Below, piece after piece: positions 10,624 through 19,427 of a DNA stretch of 49,057 nucleotides (within the stretch, counting starts at the first letter, position 1; every line of letters starts with the position of its first letter). The stretch covers positions 1-49,057 of the forward strand of contig NZ_QRCU01000023.1 in assembly GCF_003369445.1 (NCBI RefSeq), written 5' to 3'. The notes under the pieces were generated by a model. The model did no database searches, had not been told where the DNA came from, and worked only from the letters and a program-made list of their open reading frames with translations. The DNA is from Arthrobacter silvisoli (GTDB lineage Bacteria; Actinomycetota; Actinomycetes; Actinomycetales; Micrococcaceae). Both the position numbers and the translations under genes were made by a program.

Positions 10624-11427
10624 GTGCCCGCCGCCGTCGAAACTCCGCTGGCCCTCAAGCGCCGCGCCCGCAGGATCAACAAGGAACTCGCGGAGAAGTA
10701 TCCGTATGCCCATGCGGAACTGGATTTCCGCAACCCGTTCGAGCTGGTCATAGCCACGGTGCTTTCCGCGCAGACCACGGATGTCCTGGTCAACCAGGTC
10801 ACCAAGATCCTGTTCGCCCGGTATCCGGATGCGCGGGCGATGTCTGAAGCGGACCCCGCCGAGCTGGAGGCGATCCTGCAGCCGACGGGCTTCTACCGGG
10901 CCAAGGCGAAGAACGTGCTGGCCTTGAGCACCCGCCTGGTGGACGAGTTCGACGGCGAAGTGCCGGGCAGGCTCGAGGACCTGGTGACACTTCCCGGCGT
11001 CGGGCGCAAGACGGCGAACGTGGTGCTGGGGAACGCCTTCGGCGTCCCCGGCATCACGGTGGACACCCATTTCGCCCGGCTCGCCCGCAGGTTCGGCTGG
11101 ACGGACTCCGAGGACCCCGTGAAGATCGAGTCCGATGTCGCGGAACTGTTCGAACCCAAGGACTGGACTATGCTGTCGCACCGGGTCGTCTTCCACGGGC
11201 GCAGGATCTGCCATGCCCGGCGGCCCGCCTGCGGTGCCTGCCCGGTGGCGAACTGGTGTCCCAGTTATGGCACCGGCGAGACCGATCCGGCCAAGGCCGC
11301 CAAGTTGCTCAAGTACGAGCTCGCACCGGGCCAGGAAGCCCTGCTGGGAAAGTTGCGTGCCGAAACCTCCCGCGCCGCCGAGATCCGCATGGAGTCCCAG
11401 TTGGAGCTGAGGAAGGTGCGCAAGTGA
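10624..11427 (+). CDS. nth: Endonuclease III
   Basis: A 267-residue DNA glycosylase / AP lyase that removes oxidised pyrimidines in base-excision repair. The helix-hairpin-helix reads [12 protein letters not shown], with catalytic Lys129, and the catalytic Asp147 is in T-V-D-T-H-F. Four cysteines (196, 203, 206, 212; C-x6-C-x2-C-x5-C) are placed to hold the [4Fe-4S] cluster. The GTG start has AGGA seven to ten bases upstream. The stop overlaps the start of the NUDIX gene by four bases (GTGA). A C-terminal tail of about 50 residues extends past the cluster, longer than in E. coli but common in actinobacteria. Confidence 0.96.
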   Translation: MPAAVETPLALKRRARRINKELAEKYPYAHAELDFRNPFELVIATVLSAQTTDVLVNQVTKILFARYPDARAMSEADPAELEAILQPTGFYRAKAKNVLALSTRLVDEFDGEVPGRLEDLVTLPGVGRKTANVVLGNAFGVPGITVDTHFARLARRFGWTDSEDPVKIESDVAELFEPKDWTMLSHRVVFHGRRICHARRPACGACPVANWCPSYGTGETDPAKAAKLLKYELAPGQEALLGKLRAETSRAAEIRMESQLELRKVRK

Positions 11428-12104
11428 CGGCGCTTGGGGATCTGCTGTACCTCGTTTCCAGGATTGAGTCCGGGGACCACCCGACGCCGGATCCGCGCAT
11501 AGCGGTCGGCGAGGTCGACGCGGATCTGGCCCGGAAGGCCGCGATCCTCATGCTGTTCGGGGTGCTCGACGACGTCCCGGCGAAGTCCACCCAGGACGTG
11601 GTGCCCGCTGACCTCGATGTCCTGCTCCTGGAACGCGCCCACACTCTCGGCGACCATCCCGGACAGGTGGCCTTCCCCGGCGGGGGCATCGATTCCGGGG
11701 ACGAATCGGCGGTTGCCGCTGCCCTCCGGGAAGCTGTCGAGGAAACCGGCCTCGACGTCGGCGGGGTGCAGGTGCTCGGCGCCATGCCGGACGTCGGGCT
11801 GAGCCGCAGCAATTTTGTGGTGACGCCCGTGCTGGCGTGGTGGGCGTCGCCGTCGCCGGTCCGGGTGGTGGACTACGCGGAATCTGCGCAGGTCTTCCGG
11901 GTTCCGGTGCGGGATCTGTTGGACCCGGCCAACCGCTACATGGGCACCCTCAGCCGCGGCGGACGGACCTTCACCAGTCCGGTGTTCCTGGTTAACGGCG
12001 TGGTGGTGTGGGGTTTCACGGCGATGGTGCTCAACGGACTCTTCGAGGCACTGGGCTGGACTATCCCGTGGGACGAAGAGCGGCTGCACCGGATCCAGCT
12101 GTGA
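11424..12104 (+). CDS. NUDIX hydrolase, CoA pyrophosphatase type
   Basis: A 226-residue enzyme expected to hydrolyse CoA or its derivatives to 4'-phosphopantetheine and ADP(3'-P). It has a complete Nudix box (G-G-I-D-S-G-D-E, then seven residues, then R-E-A-V-E-E-T-G-L), preceded by the CoA-type motif [21 protein letters not shown]. The GTG at 11424 overlaps the nth stop and has AGGAAGG upstream; the longer open frame begins inside nth and is not a credible start. The pairing of nth with this NUDIX gene is common in actinobacteria, linking repair and nucleotide housekeeping. The true substrate is predicted only. Confidence 0.9.
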   Translation: MTALGDLLYLVSRIESGDHPTPDPRIAVGEVDADLARKAAILMLFGVLDDVPAKSTQDVVPADLDVLLLERAHTLGDHPGQVAFPGGGIDSGDESAVAAALREAVEETGLDVGGVQVLGAMPDVGLSRSNFVVTPVLAWWASPSPVRVVDYAESAQVFRVPVRDLLDPANRYMGTLSRGGRTFTSPVFLVNGVVVWGFTAMVLNGLFEALGWTIPWDEERLHRIQL

Positions 12105-12108
12105 GTGG

Positions 12109-12291
12109 TTACTTCGTGCAGTCCACGATGAGCCCTGTCGCGGCGTTTTCGCGGACTGCGTTGATCCCTGCTACGACCGCGCTGAGCTGCTTGAATTGCG
12201 GAGACTCGGCCACCAGCGTGCCGTCAGCCGCAGTAAGCCTGAAACGGTACGAACCGTCGTTGCCCCTGAGAATTTCGAATCGTCCAGCCAC
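12109..12291 (-). CDS. Small DUF1508 (YegP-like) protein
   Basis: A 60-residue protein spanning one DUF1508 module: G-R-F-E-I-L-R-G-N-D-G-S-Y-R-F-R-L-T-A-A-D-G then S-P-Q-F-K-Q-L and a closing helix around the N-A-V-R-E-N-A motif. The family forms a small alpha/beta fold of unknown role. I choose the GTG at 12291 because AAGGGGG lies eight bases upstream and the conserved domain starts there; the frame stays open upstream to an ATG at 12414 without family similarity. It converges on the NUDIX gene, leaving only four bases between stops. Confidence 0.8.
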   Translation of the reverse strand: MAGRFEILRGNDGSYRFRLTAADGTLVAESPQFKQLSAVVAGINAVRENAATGLIVDCTK

Positions 12292-12466
12292 GTTGCTGTC
12301 CCCCTTGCGTGGTTGATGAATGCCCCGCGGCCGGTTCCTGCGGTCCGCGTCCTTCGAGGCTAGCGAGTAAGAGGGGGCTCCGAAAGTTACTGTGACGTAG
12401 CCTACTCTCGGGGTCACGGGCCTGGTCTTAACCGGTCATTGACTGGCGTCCGCGGGCGGATGGGAG

Positions 12467-13354
12467 TTACGTTACGGGCTCTGCTTCCGGGGCCGCAGCG
12501 TGGAAGTTCAAGGCCCGCCGGGGCGCCGGAATGGGATATTCGACGGCCGCGCGGCGGAATTCCTCTTCCGCGCGCGCCTGCCGGCGCACCTCCACGTCCA
12601 CCAGAAGGTGCAGGTCCCGCGCGTCGACCCCCGGCCCACCCTCCAATGAGGCGAGCCATTCGCCGGCGACGACGGCGTCGTGCTGTTCGCCGAGGAGCCG
12701 CTGCAAGGTAATTGCCGGTTGGATGATCGCCGACGCGTCGGGACCGAACACCTCGGTGACGGCTTCCGCGGCATATCTCAGCCGTTTGATGTCCTTGCGG
12801 GCCTCATGCAGGCCGGCATTGCGGACGGCCGGATCCGTGCCGGCGGCACCGCCGTCCAGCTGCTCGCGCATGCGGTCCCATTGACCCTGCAGGCGGGAGG
12901 CCAGCACCGGTTTCCGGACCCTGGGTGCCTGCCCGGCAGCCAGTGAAGCCCGGACCGCGTGCACCACACGGCGGGCCCGCTTCTTCCGGCCGAGCCTGGC
13001 GGCGGCCCGCCCGGCCGCGGTGTCCAGCCGCTCCACCGAGCCGTAGAGCGCGTCCGGGGCTTCCCAGGATTCCTGCGCACCGATGGACAGCCGCATCCTT
13101 TGCGCCAGTACGTGCGCATCACGGGCTTCGCCCAGCGAGGTTGCCAGCCACCGGACGTCCTTGCGGACGGGCTTGGGCAGCTTCGTGACCAGCCCGTGGT
13201 AGCAGGCGAGGACGGAACGGAGACGGCGGATTGCCAGCCGGCAGCGGTGGACCGCCTCATGGTCCGTCGAGGCAAGCAAGGGCAAGGCGTTGTCCAGCTC
13301 ATTGAGCTGCGCCGCCGTGTAGGCCGCCAACGCCTTTCGGGCTTTCTTTCCCAC
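12467..13354 (-). CDS. CHAD-domain protein
   Basis: A 295-residue, all-helical protein with two histidine-containing helical repeats: H-E-A-V-H-R-C-R-L-A-I-R-R-L-R near residue 30 and H-E-A-R-K-D-I-K-R-L-R-Y near residue 195. These conserved His/Arg/Lys patches define the CHAD domain, which binds inorganic polyphosphate and is often found near phosphate-related genes or polyphosphate granules. It carries no CYTH (triphosphatase) domain. The GTG at 13354 is chosen as the start because the frame is shared upstream with the polymerase gene; GGAGG lies 11 bases before it. It follows the polymerase gene by 44 bp and may be co-transcribed. A Ppx/GppA phosphatase occurs elsewhere in the window. Confidence 0.85.
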   Translation of the reverse strand: MGKKARKALAAYTAAQLNELDNALPLLASTDHEAVHRCRLAIRRLRSVLACYHGLVTKLPKPVRKDVRWLATSLGEARDAHVLAQRMRLSIGAQESWEAPDALYGSVERLDTAAGRAAARLGRKKRARRVVHAVRASLAAGQAPRVRKPVLASRLQGQWDRMREQLDGGAAGTDPAVRNAGLHEARKDIKRLRYAAEAVTEVFGPDASAIIQPAITLQRLLGEQHDAVVAGEWLASLEGGPGVDARDLHLLVDVEVRRQARAEEEFRRAAVEYPIPAPRRALNFHAAAPEAEPVT

Positions 13355-13398
13355 GCGCCCATCGTCCTCCGGCCGCCCGGCCGGTACAAGGGGCCCGC

Positions 13399-15084
13399 CT
13401 ACTTGGCCTGGTCGTAGGAATCGACGACGGCGACGCTCACCGGAAACTCCAAGGGAACCGTCCCGAAGAGCAGCTCCGTCGCGGCGGCTGCCGCTTCTTC
13501 CACCGCCCGGACGCACGCCGGAACGGCCGGCACAGGGGCGTGGACCATGACCTCGTCGTGCAGGAAGAAGACCAGCTCGCCCGTCGGCGATCCTTCCGCC
13601 TCCAAGGCCCGGAGCCGCCGTCGCAGTTCCGCAAGCCAGCAGGACGCCCAATCCGCGGCCGAACCTTGCACGACGAAGTTCCGCGTGAAACGGCCGCGGG
13701 AACGGGCGATCGTGTCGGCACGGCGCTGCTCTTCAGCCGTTGTCGAACGCTGGCTGCGCACCCAGCGCTCCGAGGGCGGCGGGCTGCTGCGCCCGAGGCG
13801 GGAAGTCACCGTCCGGCCGGCTTCGCCGTCGCGCGCTGCCTGCTCCACATAACCGACCGCCCGCGGGTAGGTGCGGGCGAGCTGGGGCATGAGCCGGCCG
13901 GATTCGCCAGTGGTGGCGCCGTACATTGCCCCGAGCATCGCGATCTTGGCCTTGGATCGGTCGCCGCCGAAACCCTGGGCAGCGATGCCGGCGTACAGGT
14001 CCTTGCCGCGCGCTGCTTCTGCCAGGCGCGGATCCTGTGCGAGGGCGGCGAGGACACGGGGTTCGAGCTGCGCGGCGTCGGCCACGATCAGCTTGTGCCC
14101 CGGGTCCGCATGCACCGCCCCACGGATCTGCTTCGGAATCTGCAGGGCTCCGCCGCCCCGGGAAGCCCAGCGCCCGGAAACCACCCCGCCCACCACGTAC
14201 TCGGGCCGGAAACGGCCGCCGCTGACCCACGCGTCCAGCCAGGCCCAGCCGTTCGCCGTGAAGAGACGCGAAAGCTTCTTGTACTCCAGCAGTGGCCCGA
14301 TCGCAGGATGCGTGGATTCCTTGAGTTCCCACTGCCTGGTCGAGCTGACTTCGATGCCGTTGCGGTGCAGGGCGCGGATCAGTTCCTGCGGGGAATCCGG
14401 GTTCAATCTAGGGGAGTTGAGGAGCCCGCGCAGCTCGGTGCACAGCGCTTCGAGGGCGGCCGGGCGGTGGCCGGGTGCGGGCCGCGGGCCGAGGTAGTGG
14501 CGCAGGATGTCCTCGTGCAGCGGTTCGCGCCAGGGCACGCCGCTATGCTGCATTTCCGCGGCGATCATCGCCCCGGCCGACTCGGCCGCGAGGAGCAGTT
14601 GGAGCCGCTGCCGCTGGCCGTCCGCTGCCTCCTTCACGGCCTGTTGCTGAGCGGCGAACTCGGTCCGGAGCTCGTCGAGTCCGGGTGCCCGGCTGCTGCT
14701 CTCCGCGGTGTCGAAAAGGGCTTCCTGGTTCGTCGGCGGCGGAGGTGGAGCAAAGGCCTTCACCACGCCGCTGTCCTCGTCGACGGCGGGCTGGGCGGCG
14801 GTCCGCGCGTAGTCGGTGTGGCCCGTGAACTCAGAGAAGGCGAGGATCGTGCGGCACAGTGTGAGGTCGTGGCAACGCTCCAGGCGTACCCCGGCGGTAA
14901 GCAGCGCCGGGTACCAGTCCTGTGTGCGGTTCCAGATCCAGCGCGGCCTGCCGGCTTCCATGCCGCGCACGACGGCGGGGAGTTCCGTTGTGGTGACAAG
15001 CCGCGCCGCGGAAAGCGCGGTTCCCGCGGCGCTGGTTTCCTGGATGGCTGCCCCCTGCGGGTCGGCGGCGAGCAGCAGATACAT
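13399..15084 (-). CDS. Family-A DNA polymerase without a proofreading signature
   Basis: A 561-residue PolA-like protein, usually annotated as bifunctional 3'-5' exonuclease / DNA polymerase. The polymerase part is intact: motif A V-A-D-A-A-Q-L-E-P-R (Asp336, Gln339, Glu341), motif B with Arg376, Lys380 and Tyr388-Gly, and motif C H-D-E-V (509-512). The Phe of motif B that stacks on the incoming nucleotide is Leu384 here. It lacks the 5'-nuclease domain of Pol I, and I cannot find the D-x-E exonuclease motif in residues 1-130, where R-W-I-W-N-R-T-Q stands instead. A Pro-rich linker lies at ~112-120. An AAAATT hexamer six bases before the ATG suggests a leaderless message. The role is probably repair or gap filling. 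Confidence 0.85.
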   Translation of the reverse strand: MYLLLAADPQGAAIQETSAAGTALSAARLVTTTELPAVVRGMEAGRPRWIWNRTQDWYPALLTAGVRLERCHDLTLCRTILAFSEFTGHTDYARTAAQPAVDEDSGVVKAFAPPPPPTNQEALFDTAESSSRAPGLDELRTEFAAQQQAVKEAADGQRQRLQLLLAAESAGAMIAAEMQHSGVPWREPLHEDILRHYLGPRPAPGHRPAALEALCTELRGLLNSPRLNPDSPQELIRALHRNGIEVSSTRQWELKESTHPAIGPLLEYKKLSRLFTANGWAWLDAWVSGGRFRPEYVVGGVVSGRWASRGGGALQIPKQIRGAVHADPGHKLIVADAAQLEPRVLAALAQDPRLAEAARGKDLYAGIAAQGFGGDRSKAKIAMLGAMYGATTGESGRLMPQLARTYPRAVGYVEQAARDGEAGRTVTSRLGRSSPPPSERWVRSQRSTTAEEQRRADTIARSRGRFTRNFVVQGSAADWASCWLAELRRRLRALEAEGSPTGELVFFLHDEVMVHAPVPAVPACVRAVEEAAAAATELLFGTVPLEFPVSVAVVDSYDQAK

Positions 15085-15243
15085 GATGACAATTTTGCCC
15101 TGCGTTCCGGGGCCTTCATGCGCATTCAGGACACATACCGTCCTGATCCGTCACTGTTCCTCCACAAGGCTGCGTCCGGGAGGTTGTCCACATAGGCGGA
15201 TGCGGTCCTTCCGGGGTGGATTCATCCCGCGGACAGTGGGTCC

Positions 15244-16476
15244 ATGAGCAGGCAGCACATTGAGGACGGGAACGGTTCCGGCGGGTATCCGGCTGACATT
15301 TTGCGGGCGGAATCCGGGCGGGCGGAATCCGGACTGCTTGCGGCCGGCCGGCCGGCCACGGAAGCCTCCGGCAGGCGCAGGGGCACGCGGTGGGATTCCC
15401 ACGCCGACCGGGTTGAGCCGCCTTGGCTGCCAAGCGAGGGGACCGACGTCCTGCTGGTCACGGGAAACCCCAGGCTCCAAGCCGAAGCGGAAAGGATCGT
15501 TGCCGCCCTCGGGGTGGAGCTGCGGACGGCTGCCAGCGCCGAGGAGGCTTTGCCGCACTGGGACTCGGCCGGGACCGTCTTGCTCGGCAGCGACATCCGC
15601 GAACTCCCGCCCCGGCGTCGGGCTCCCGCCGTTCTGCTCGGGCTGGCCGCAGAAGGGGACCGCTTGTGGCAGTTGGCCGCAGGGCTTGGAGCGGAACGCG
15701 TCGCCGTCCTGCCTGAGGGGGCCGCTTGGCTCGCCGAGCACCTCAGCAGGTCGCAGGCCCCGGACCCCGGTGGACTTGTCCTCGGGCTCACGGGGGCGTG
15801 CGGCGGGGCCGGTGCCTCCACGGCGGCAATCTGGCTGGCCCAGGAAGCTGGCGCGCACGGCATCCGGACCCTCCTCATCGACGGCGACCCCCGGGGCGGC
15901 GGGCTGGAACTGAGCCTGGCCGCCGAGGACACCCCGGGCCTCCGCTGGCCGGACCTTGCTGACGCAAAGGGCAGCATCGACCCCGAGCAACTTGCCGGCT
16001 CCCTGCCCACTGCCGGCGGCTTTGCCTTCCTGTCCTGGCCGGGCACGCGGGACAGGGCAGCCCAGCCCGACGCGCTTGCCGTGGCCGCCGTCATGGATGC
16101 CGGGCGACGCGCTTTCGAACTGGTCGTCGTCGACATCGGCCGGGGAACCGAACCGCTGCGGGGCTTCGCGTGGGATTGCGACCGGATCCTCGTCGTTTCC
16201 CCGGCACAGCTGCGTGCGGCCGTCGCCGCGGCACGGCTCCTCCAGGACCTACCGCCGGTAGACGCGGCGCTGGTGGTGCGTGGCGGAAAGGGAAGCGCCT
16301 TGGACGCGGGCGTCATCGCGGAATCCCTGGGCCTCCGCCTGCATGCGCTGCTGCCCGAACTGCGGGGAACCGCGGCCGCCGCCGAGACGGGCCGGCTGCT
16401 GGACTTCGGCAAGCGCCGCGCGGTGCGCCGTTTCGCCGCCCCGGTTCTCGACCTCCTCGAGGACGGTGCGGAATGA
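15244..16476 (+). CDS. ssd: Ssd / CpaE(TadZ)-like ATPase-fold protein of tad locus
   Basis: A 410-residue MinD/ParA-superfamily protein that opens the tad operon. Residues 67-165 resemble a degenerate receiver-like domain, and residues 176 onward the P-loop fold. The deviant Walker A reads G-A-C-G-G-A-G-A-S-T (184-193), lacking both lysines of a true MinD ATPase; the equivalent motif in the mycobacterial homologue Ssd (Rv3660c) is, from memory, similarly altered. The D-G-D-P and V-V-V-D-I-G-R-G segments that follow are conserved. CpaE/TadZ proteins localise pilus machinery to the pole; Ssd has been linked to septum control in mycobacteria. The stop overlaps tadA by four bases. Confidence 0.85.
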   Translation: MSRQHIEDGNGSGGYPADILRAESGRAESGLLAAGRPATEASGRRRGTRWDSHADRVEPPWLPSEGTDVLLVTGNPRLQAEAERIVAALGVELRTAASAEEALPHWDSAGTVLLGSDIRELPPRRRAPAVLLGLAAEGDRLWQLAAGLGAERVAVLPEGAAWLAEHLSRSQAPDPGGLVLGLTGACGGAGASTAAIWLAQEAGAHGIRTLLIDGDPRGGGLELSLAAEDTPGLRWPDLADAKGSIDPEQLAGSLPTAGGFAFLSWPGTRDRAAQPDALAVAAVMDAGRRAFELVVVDIGRGTEPLRGFAWDCDRILVVSPAQLRAAVAAARLLQDLPPVDAALVVRGGKGSALDAGVIAESLGLRLHALLPELRGTAAAAETGRLLDFGKRRAVRRFAAPVLDLLEDGAE

Positions 16477-17768
16477 CCCCCGAACGCCGTGGCGAGCGAC
16501 TCCGCCGGGACAGGCGGCTTGATGCCGCACTTCTTGAAAGCGTCCGGGAAACAGTGATGTCCGACGCCGGCCCGGTCACCCCGTCGCGGGTGGCAGCGGC
16601 GGTCCACGCCACCGGCAGGCTGCTCGGCACGGCCGGTGCCTTGGCCGCCGTCGACACGATCAGCGCCGAGCTCAACGGACTGGGCCCACTCCAGCAATTG
16701 GTCCGCGATCCCGCGGTCACTGACATCTTCGTGAACGGTCCTGACTCAGTGTGGTTCGATCGCGGGCACGGGCTGGAACCGTCCGTTGTCCGGTTCGACG
16801 GCGAGGAACAAGTCCGTGCCCTTGCCTCGCGCTTAGTCTCGGCGGGCGGGCGGCGGCTCGACGACGGTTCTCCCTGCGTGGATGTCCGGCTCAAGGGCGG
16901 GTACCGGGTGCATGCGGTGCTCCCGCCGATTTCCACGGCGGGAACCTTGCTCTCGGTGCGCATCAGGCGGGAAGAGGTCTTCACCATGGAGGAGCTGCGG
17001 GTCGGTGGCATGTTCGACGCCGGGACGCAGCGGATCCTCGAAGCAATCGTGCAGCGGCGGTTGAGTTTCCTGATCAGCGGTGCCACCGGATCCGGCAAAA
17101 CGACGCTCCTTTCCACCTTGCTGGGTCTGTGTGCCGCCGGGGAGAGGCTTGTCCTCATCGAAGATGCCGCAGAGCTGAATCCTGTGCACCCGCACGTGGT
17201 TTCCTTGGAATCCCGGCACGGAAACCTCGAGGGCGGAGGCGTCCTGGACCTCGGCGAACTGGTCCGGCAGGCCCTGCGCATGCGGCCCGACCGCCTCATC
17301 GTCGGCGAATGTCGCGGCGCGGAGGTCAGGGAACTGCTGACCGCGCTCAATACAGGCCACACCGGAGGTGGCGGCACCATCCACGCCAATACTGCTTCCG
17401 CCGTTCCCGCCCGCATCGTTGCCCTCGGCGCCTTGGCCGGCCTGAGCCAGGAAGCCGTCAGGCTCCAGGTGGCCAGCGCGCTGGATGTCGTCGTCCACGT
17501 GGAGCGCACGCTGGCCGGCCGGAGCGTCAGCTGCATCGGGGTGCTGATGGAAACGGCCGGACGCCAGTCGGTGGTCCCTGCGCTGGAGATGAACAACGGC
17601 ACAATGACGGCAGGGCCGGCCTGGCCGCACCTTTCCGGCCGGCTGGGGCTGTCGATCATGGAAACCGTGACCGGGAGCGGGGCGGGCGGGTTGGAGTCCG
17701 CGGCGACGGGGACGGGGCCGGTGCCGGGCTTGGAACCCGCTGCGGCCGTGGCGGAACCCGCAGCATGA
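16473..17768 (+). CDS. tadA: TadA/CpaF-family secretion ATPase
   Basis: A 431-residue hexameric ATPase that powers assembly of Flp-type pili. It has Walker A G-A-T-G-S-G-K-T (203-210), an Asp box L-I-E-D-A-A-E-L, the Walker B region R-P-D-R-L-I-V-G-E-C-R-G (271-282) and the His box T-G-H-T-G-G-G-G-T-I-H-A-N. The N-terminal domain carries the family's T-D-I-F-V-N-G-P motif. The ATG at 16473 overlaps the ssd stop (ATGA), so upstream in-frame codons inside ssd are ignored. The downstream stop overlaps tadB in the same way. This is the single motor of the locus. Confidence 0.94.
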   Translation: MTPERRGERLRRDRRLDAALLESVRETVMSDAGPVTPSRVAAAVHATGRLLGTAGALAAVDTISAELNGLGPLQQLVRDPAVTDIFVNGPDSVWFDRGHGLEPSVVRFDGEEQVRALASRLVSAGGRRLDDGSPCVDVRLKGGYRVHAVLPPISTAGTLLSVRIRREEVFTMEELRVGGMFDAGTQRILEAIVQRRLSFLISGATGSGKTTLLSTLLGLCAAGERLVLIEDAAELNPVHPHVVSLESRHGNLEGGGVLDLGELVRQALRMRPDRLIVGECRGAEVRELLTALNTGHTGGGGTIHANTASAVPARIVALGALAGLSQEAVRLQVASALDVVVHVERTLAGRSVSCIGVLMETAGRQSVVPALEMNNGTMTAGPAWPHLSGRLGLSIMETVTGSGAGGLESAATGTGPVPGLEPAAAVAEPAA

Positions 17769-18535
17769 CAATCCTGCTGCTCATGGTGCTCGCCGCCGCG
17801 GTTTGGCTTGCCGTCGGCCATCTGCCAGGGCCGGGGCACCGGATGGACCGGGTGATGGGCAGGGAGAAGACGGGGAGAGCGAGGCGTTGGCACCGGCGCA
17901 GCAAGGAGGCGGAGCTCCCGTTGGCCGTGCTGGTTCAGCAATTGGCCGCCCTGCTGCGTGGAGGGCGTTCCGCGTCCCGGCTCTGGGAAGAGGCGTGGAC
18001 CGTGCACGGTCGCGGCGTCGTGCCGGATGGCGTCAGTCCCGGCGGCGGGCAGGCTCTGTCGGACGGCTCCGTCGCTGTTCTCTCTGCGGCGCGTACCGCG
18101 ACGATGCTCGGCGTTTCGGCTGCCGCGGCCATCCGGTCGGCCTCTGCGGCGTCCCGGCTCGGTGCGAAGGAGCAACGGATCTGGGGTGAGCTTGCGGACT
18201 GCCTGGACATCGCCGAAGCGAGCGGCTGCCCCCTTGCGGAAATATTCGCTCGTTATGCGGCGCACCTTGAAGCCGAGGACGACGCCGAGGCTGCCAGGCA
18301 GACTGCACTTGCCGGGCCGAAAGCCACCGTGCGCCTGCTGAGCTGGCTCCCCGTGTTCGGGCTCGTCCTCGGCACCGTGCTGGGCGTCGACCCGCTCGGC
18401 ATACTCCTTGGAAATCCATTCGGCATGGCTGCGCTCGGGGCAGGACTCATACTGACGGTTGCCGGTCGGATGTGGTCGGTGCGGCTGGTCCGGGCGGCAA
18501 CGGGGGAACACGACGCACTGCGTGGGAGAAGCTGA
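17765..18535 (+). CDS. tadB: TadB-like membrane platform protein (T2SSF)
   Basis: A 256-residue membrane protein. Residues 2-20 are hydrophobic, a basic stretch (R-R-W-H-R-R-S-K) follows, then a soluble helical T2SSF region ending E-A-A-R-Q-T-A-L-A-G-P-K-A-T, and two more membrane helices near the C terminus (L-L-S-W-L-P-V-F-G-L-V-L-G and M-A-A-L-G-A-G-L-I-L). TadB and TadC form the inner-membrane platform on which TadA acts. The ATG overlaps the tadA stop by four bases, and the TGA shares one base with the tadC ATG (TGATG). The frame is open far upstream within tadA, but that is a GC-rich shadow. Confidence 0.87.
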   Translation: MTILLLMVLAAAVWLAVGHLPGPGHRMDRVMGREKTGRARRWHRRSKEAELPLAVLVQQLAALLRGGRSASRLWEEAWTVHGRGVVPDGVSPGGGQALSDGSVAVLSAARTATMLGVSAAAAIRSASAASRLGAKEQRIWGELADCLDIAEASGCPLAEIFARYAAHLEAEDDAEAARQTALAGPKATVRLLSWLPVFGLVLGTVLGVDPLGILLGNPFGMAALGAGLILTVAGRMWSVRLVRAATGEHDALRGRS

Positions 18536-19287
18536 TGGGCGAGCTGCTGCCCGCTGCCATAGTCGCCGCCGTCCTGTTCATGGCGGCAGTCCTGGCCTTT
18601 CCCGGTTCGGGAAGGACCCGGCGTCGGGCCGTCATCCGCCGGCTGCGAAGCCCGGTGGCGGGAGCAAGTCCGAGCAGCTTCACAGGCTCCGGCCCGGATT
18701 ACGGACCGGGCCCGGATTTCAGCCCTGGGTCCCGCGCGCTGGATGCCGGACATTTGGGCCGCGGCGTGCCGGGCCAGCACCTTTTCGCCCGGTTCGCCCG
18801 GTTCGCCTGGTTCAGGCCGGGCGGAACCGGCAGCGGAGTCCGCAGATACGCGGGGTTGGAAAGCACCGCGATCATGCTCGAACTCGCAGCAGCAGCCCTC
18901 GACTCCGGTGCCGGGCTCGGCCGGGCGCTGGACCTGATTGCTTCATGTTCCGCTCCCGCGGTCCGGGATTCCCTGCGGCCGGTGGTGGCCGCATTGGCCA
19001 TCGGGGCCGATTGGGAGACGGCCTGGCGAAGCTCCGCCGTCCAGAACCAGGGGGCCCTTCGGCTGCGGGATTCGCTTGCCTTCGCTGCCCGTACCGGGGC
19101 GCCTTCGTCCGCGGTCCTCTACGCACAGGCTGCCCGTCTGCGGCGGGAGGACTTCCGGTCGGCCGAACGCCGGGCCGCGGCCCTGGGCGTGAAGCTTGTG
19201 GTGCCCCTGGGCCTGTGCTCGCTCCCAGCCTTCATCTGCCTAGGCGTGGTTCCGGTGCTCCTCGCCATGCTCCCATCGGGCAGCTGA
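18535..19287 (+). CDS. tadC: TadC-like membrane platform protein (T2SSF)
   Basis: A 250-residue partner of TadB. An N-terminal membrane segment (L-L-P-A-A-I-V-A-A-V-L-F-M) is followed by a low-complexity Gly/Pro/Phe-rich linker (~40-95), a helical T2SSF domain (L-E-L-A-A-A-A-L-D-S-G-A-G-L-G-R-A-L) and a final pair of hydrophobic stretches (K-L-V-V-P-L-G-L-C-S-L-P-A-F). GGGAGAAG precedes the ATG at 18535. Earlier in-frame starts lie inside tadB. It is followed by a 140-bp gap, the largest within the operon, before the pilin-like gene. Confidence 0.86.
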   Translation: MGELLPAAIVAAVLFMAAVLAFPGSGRTRRRAVIRRLRSPVAGASPSSFTGSGPDYGPGPDFSPGSRALDAGHLGRGVPGQHLFARFARFAWFRPGGTGSGVRRYAGLESTAIMLELAAAALDSGAGLGRALDLIASCSAPAVRDSLRPVVAALAIGADWETAWRSSAVQNQGALRLRDSLAFAARTGAPSSAVLYAQAARLRREDFRSAERRAAALGVKLVVPLGLCSLPAFICLGVVPVLLAMLPSGS

Positions 19288-19427
19288 AACCTCCGCCAGT
19301 TTCCCTCCACAAGGGAAAGTCGAAGGAGTTTTCCACTTACGGAAGCCCCCTTCTTACCGCAGAAAGTCATACAGGGAAGAGTCGGAATCAGCCGGCAACA
19401 CCGCCTGGCACAGAGAAAGGAAGCACC

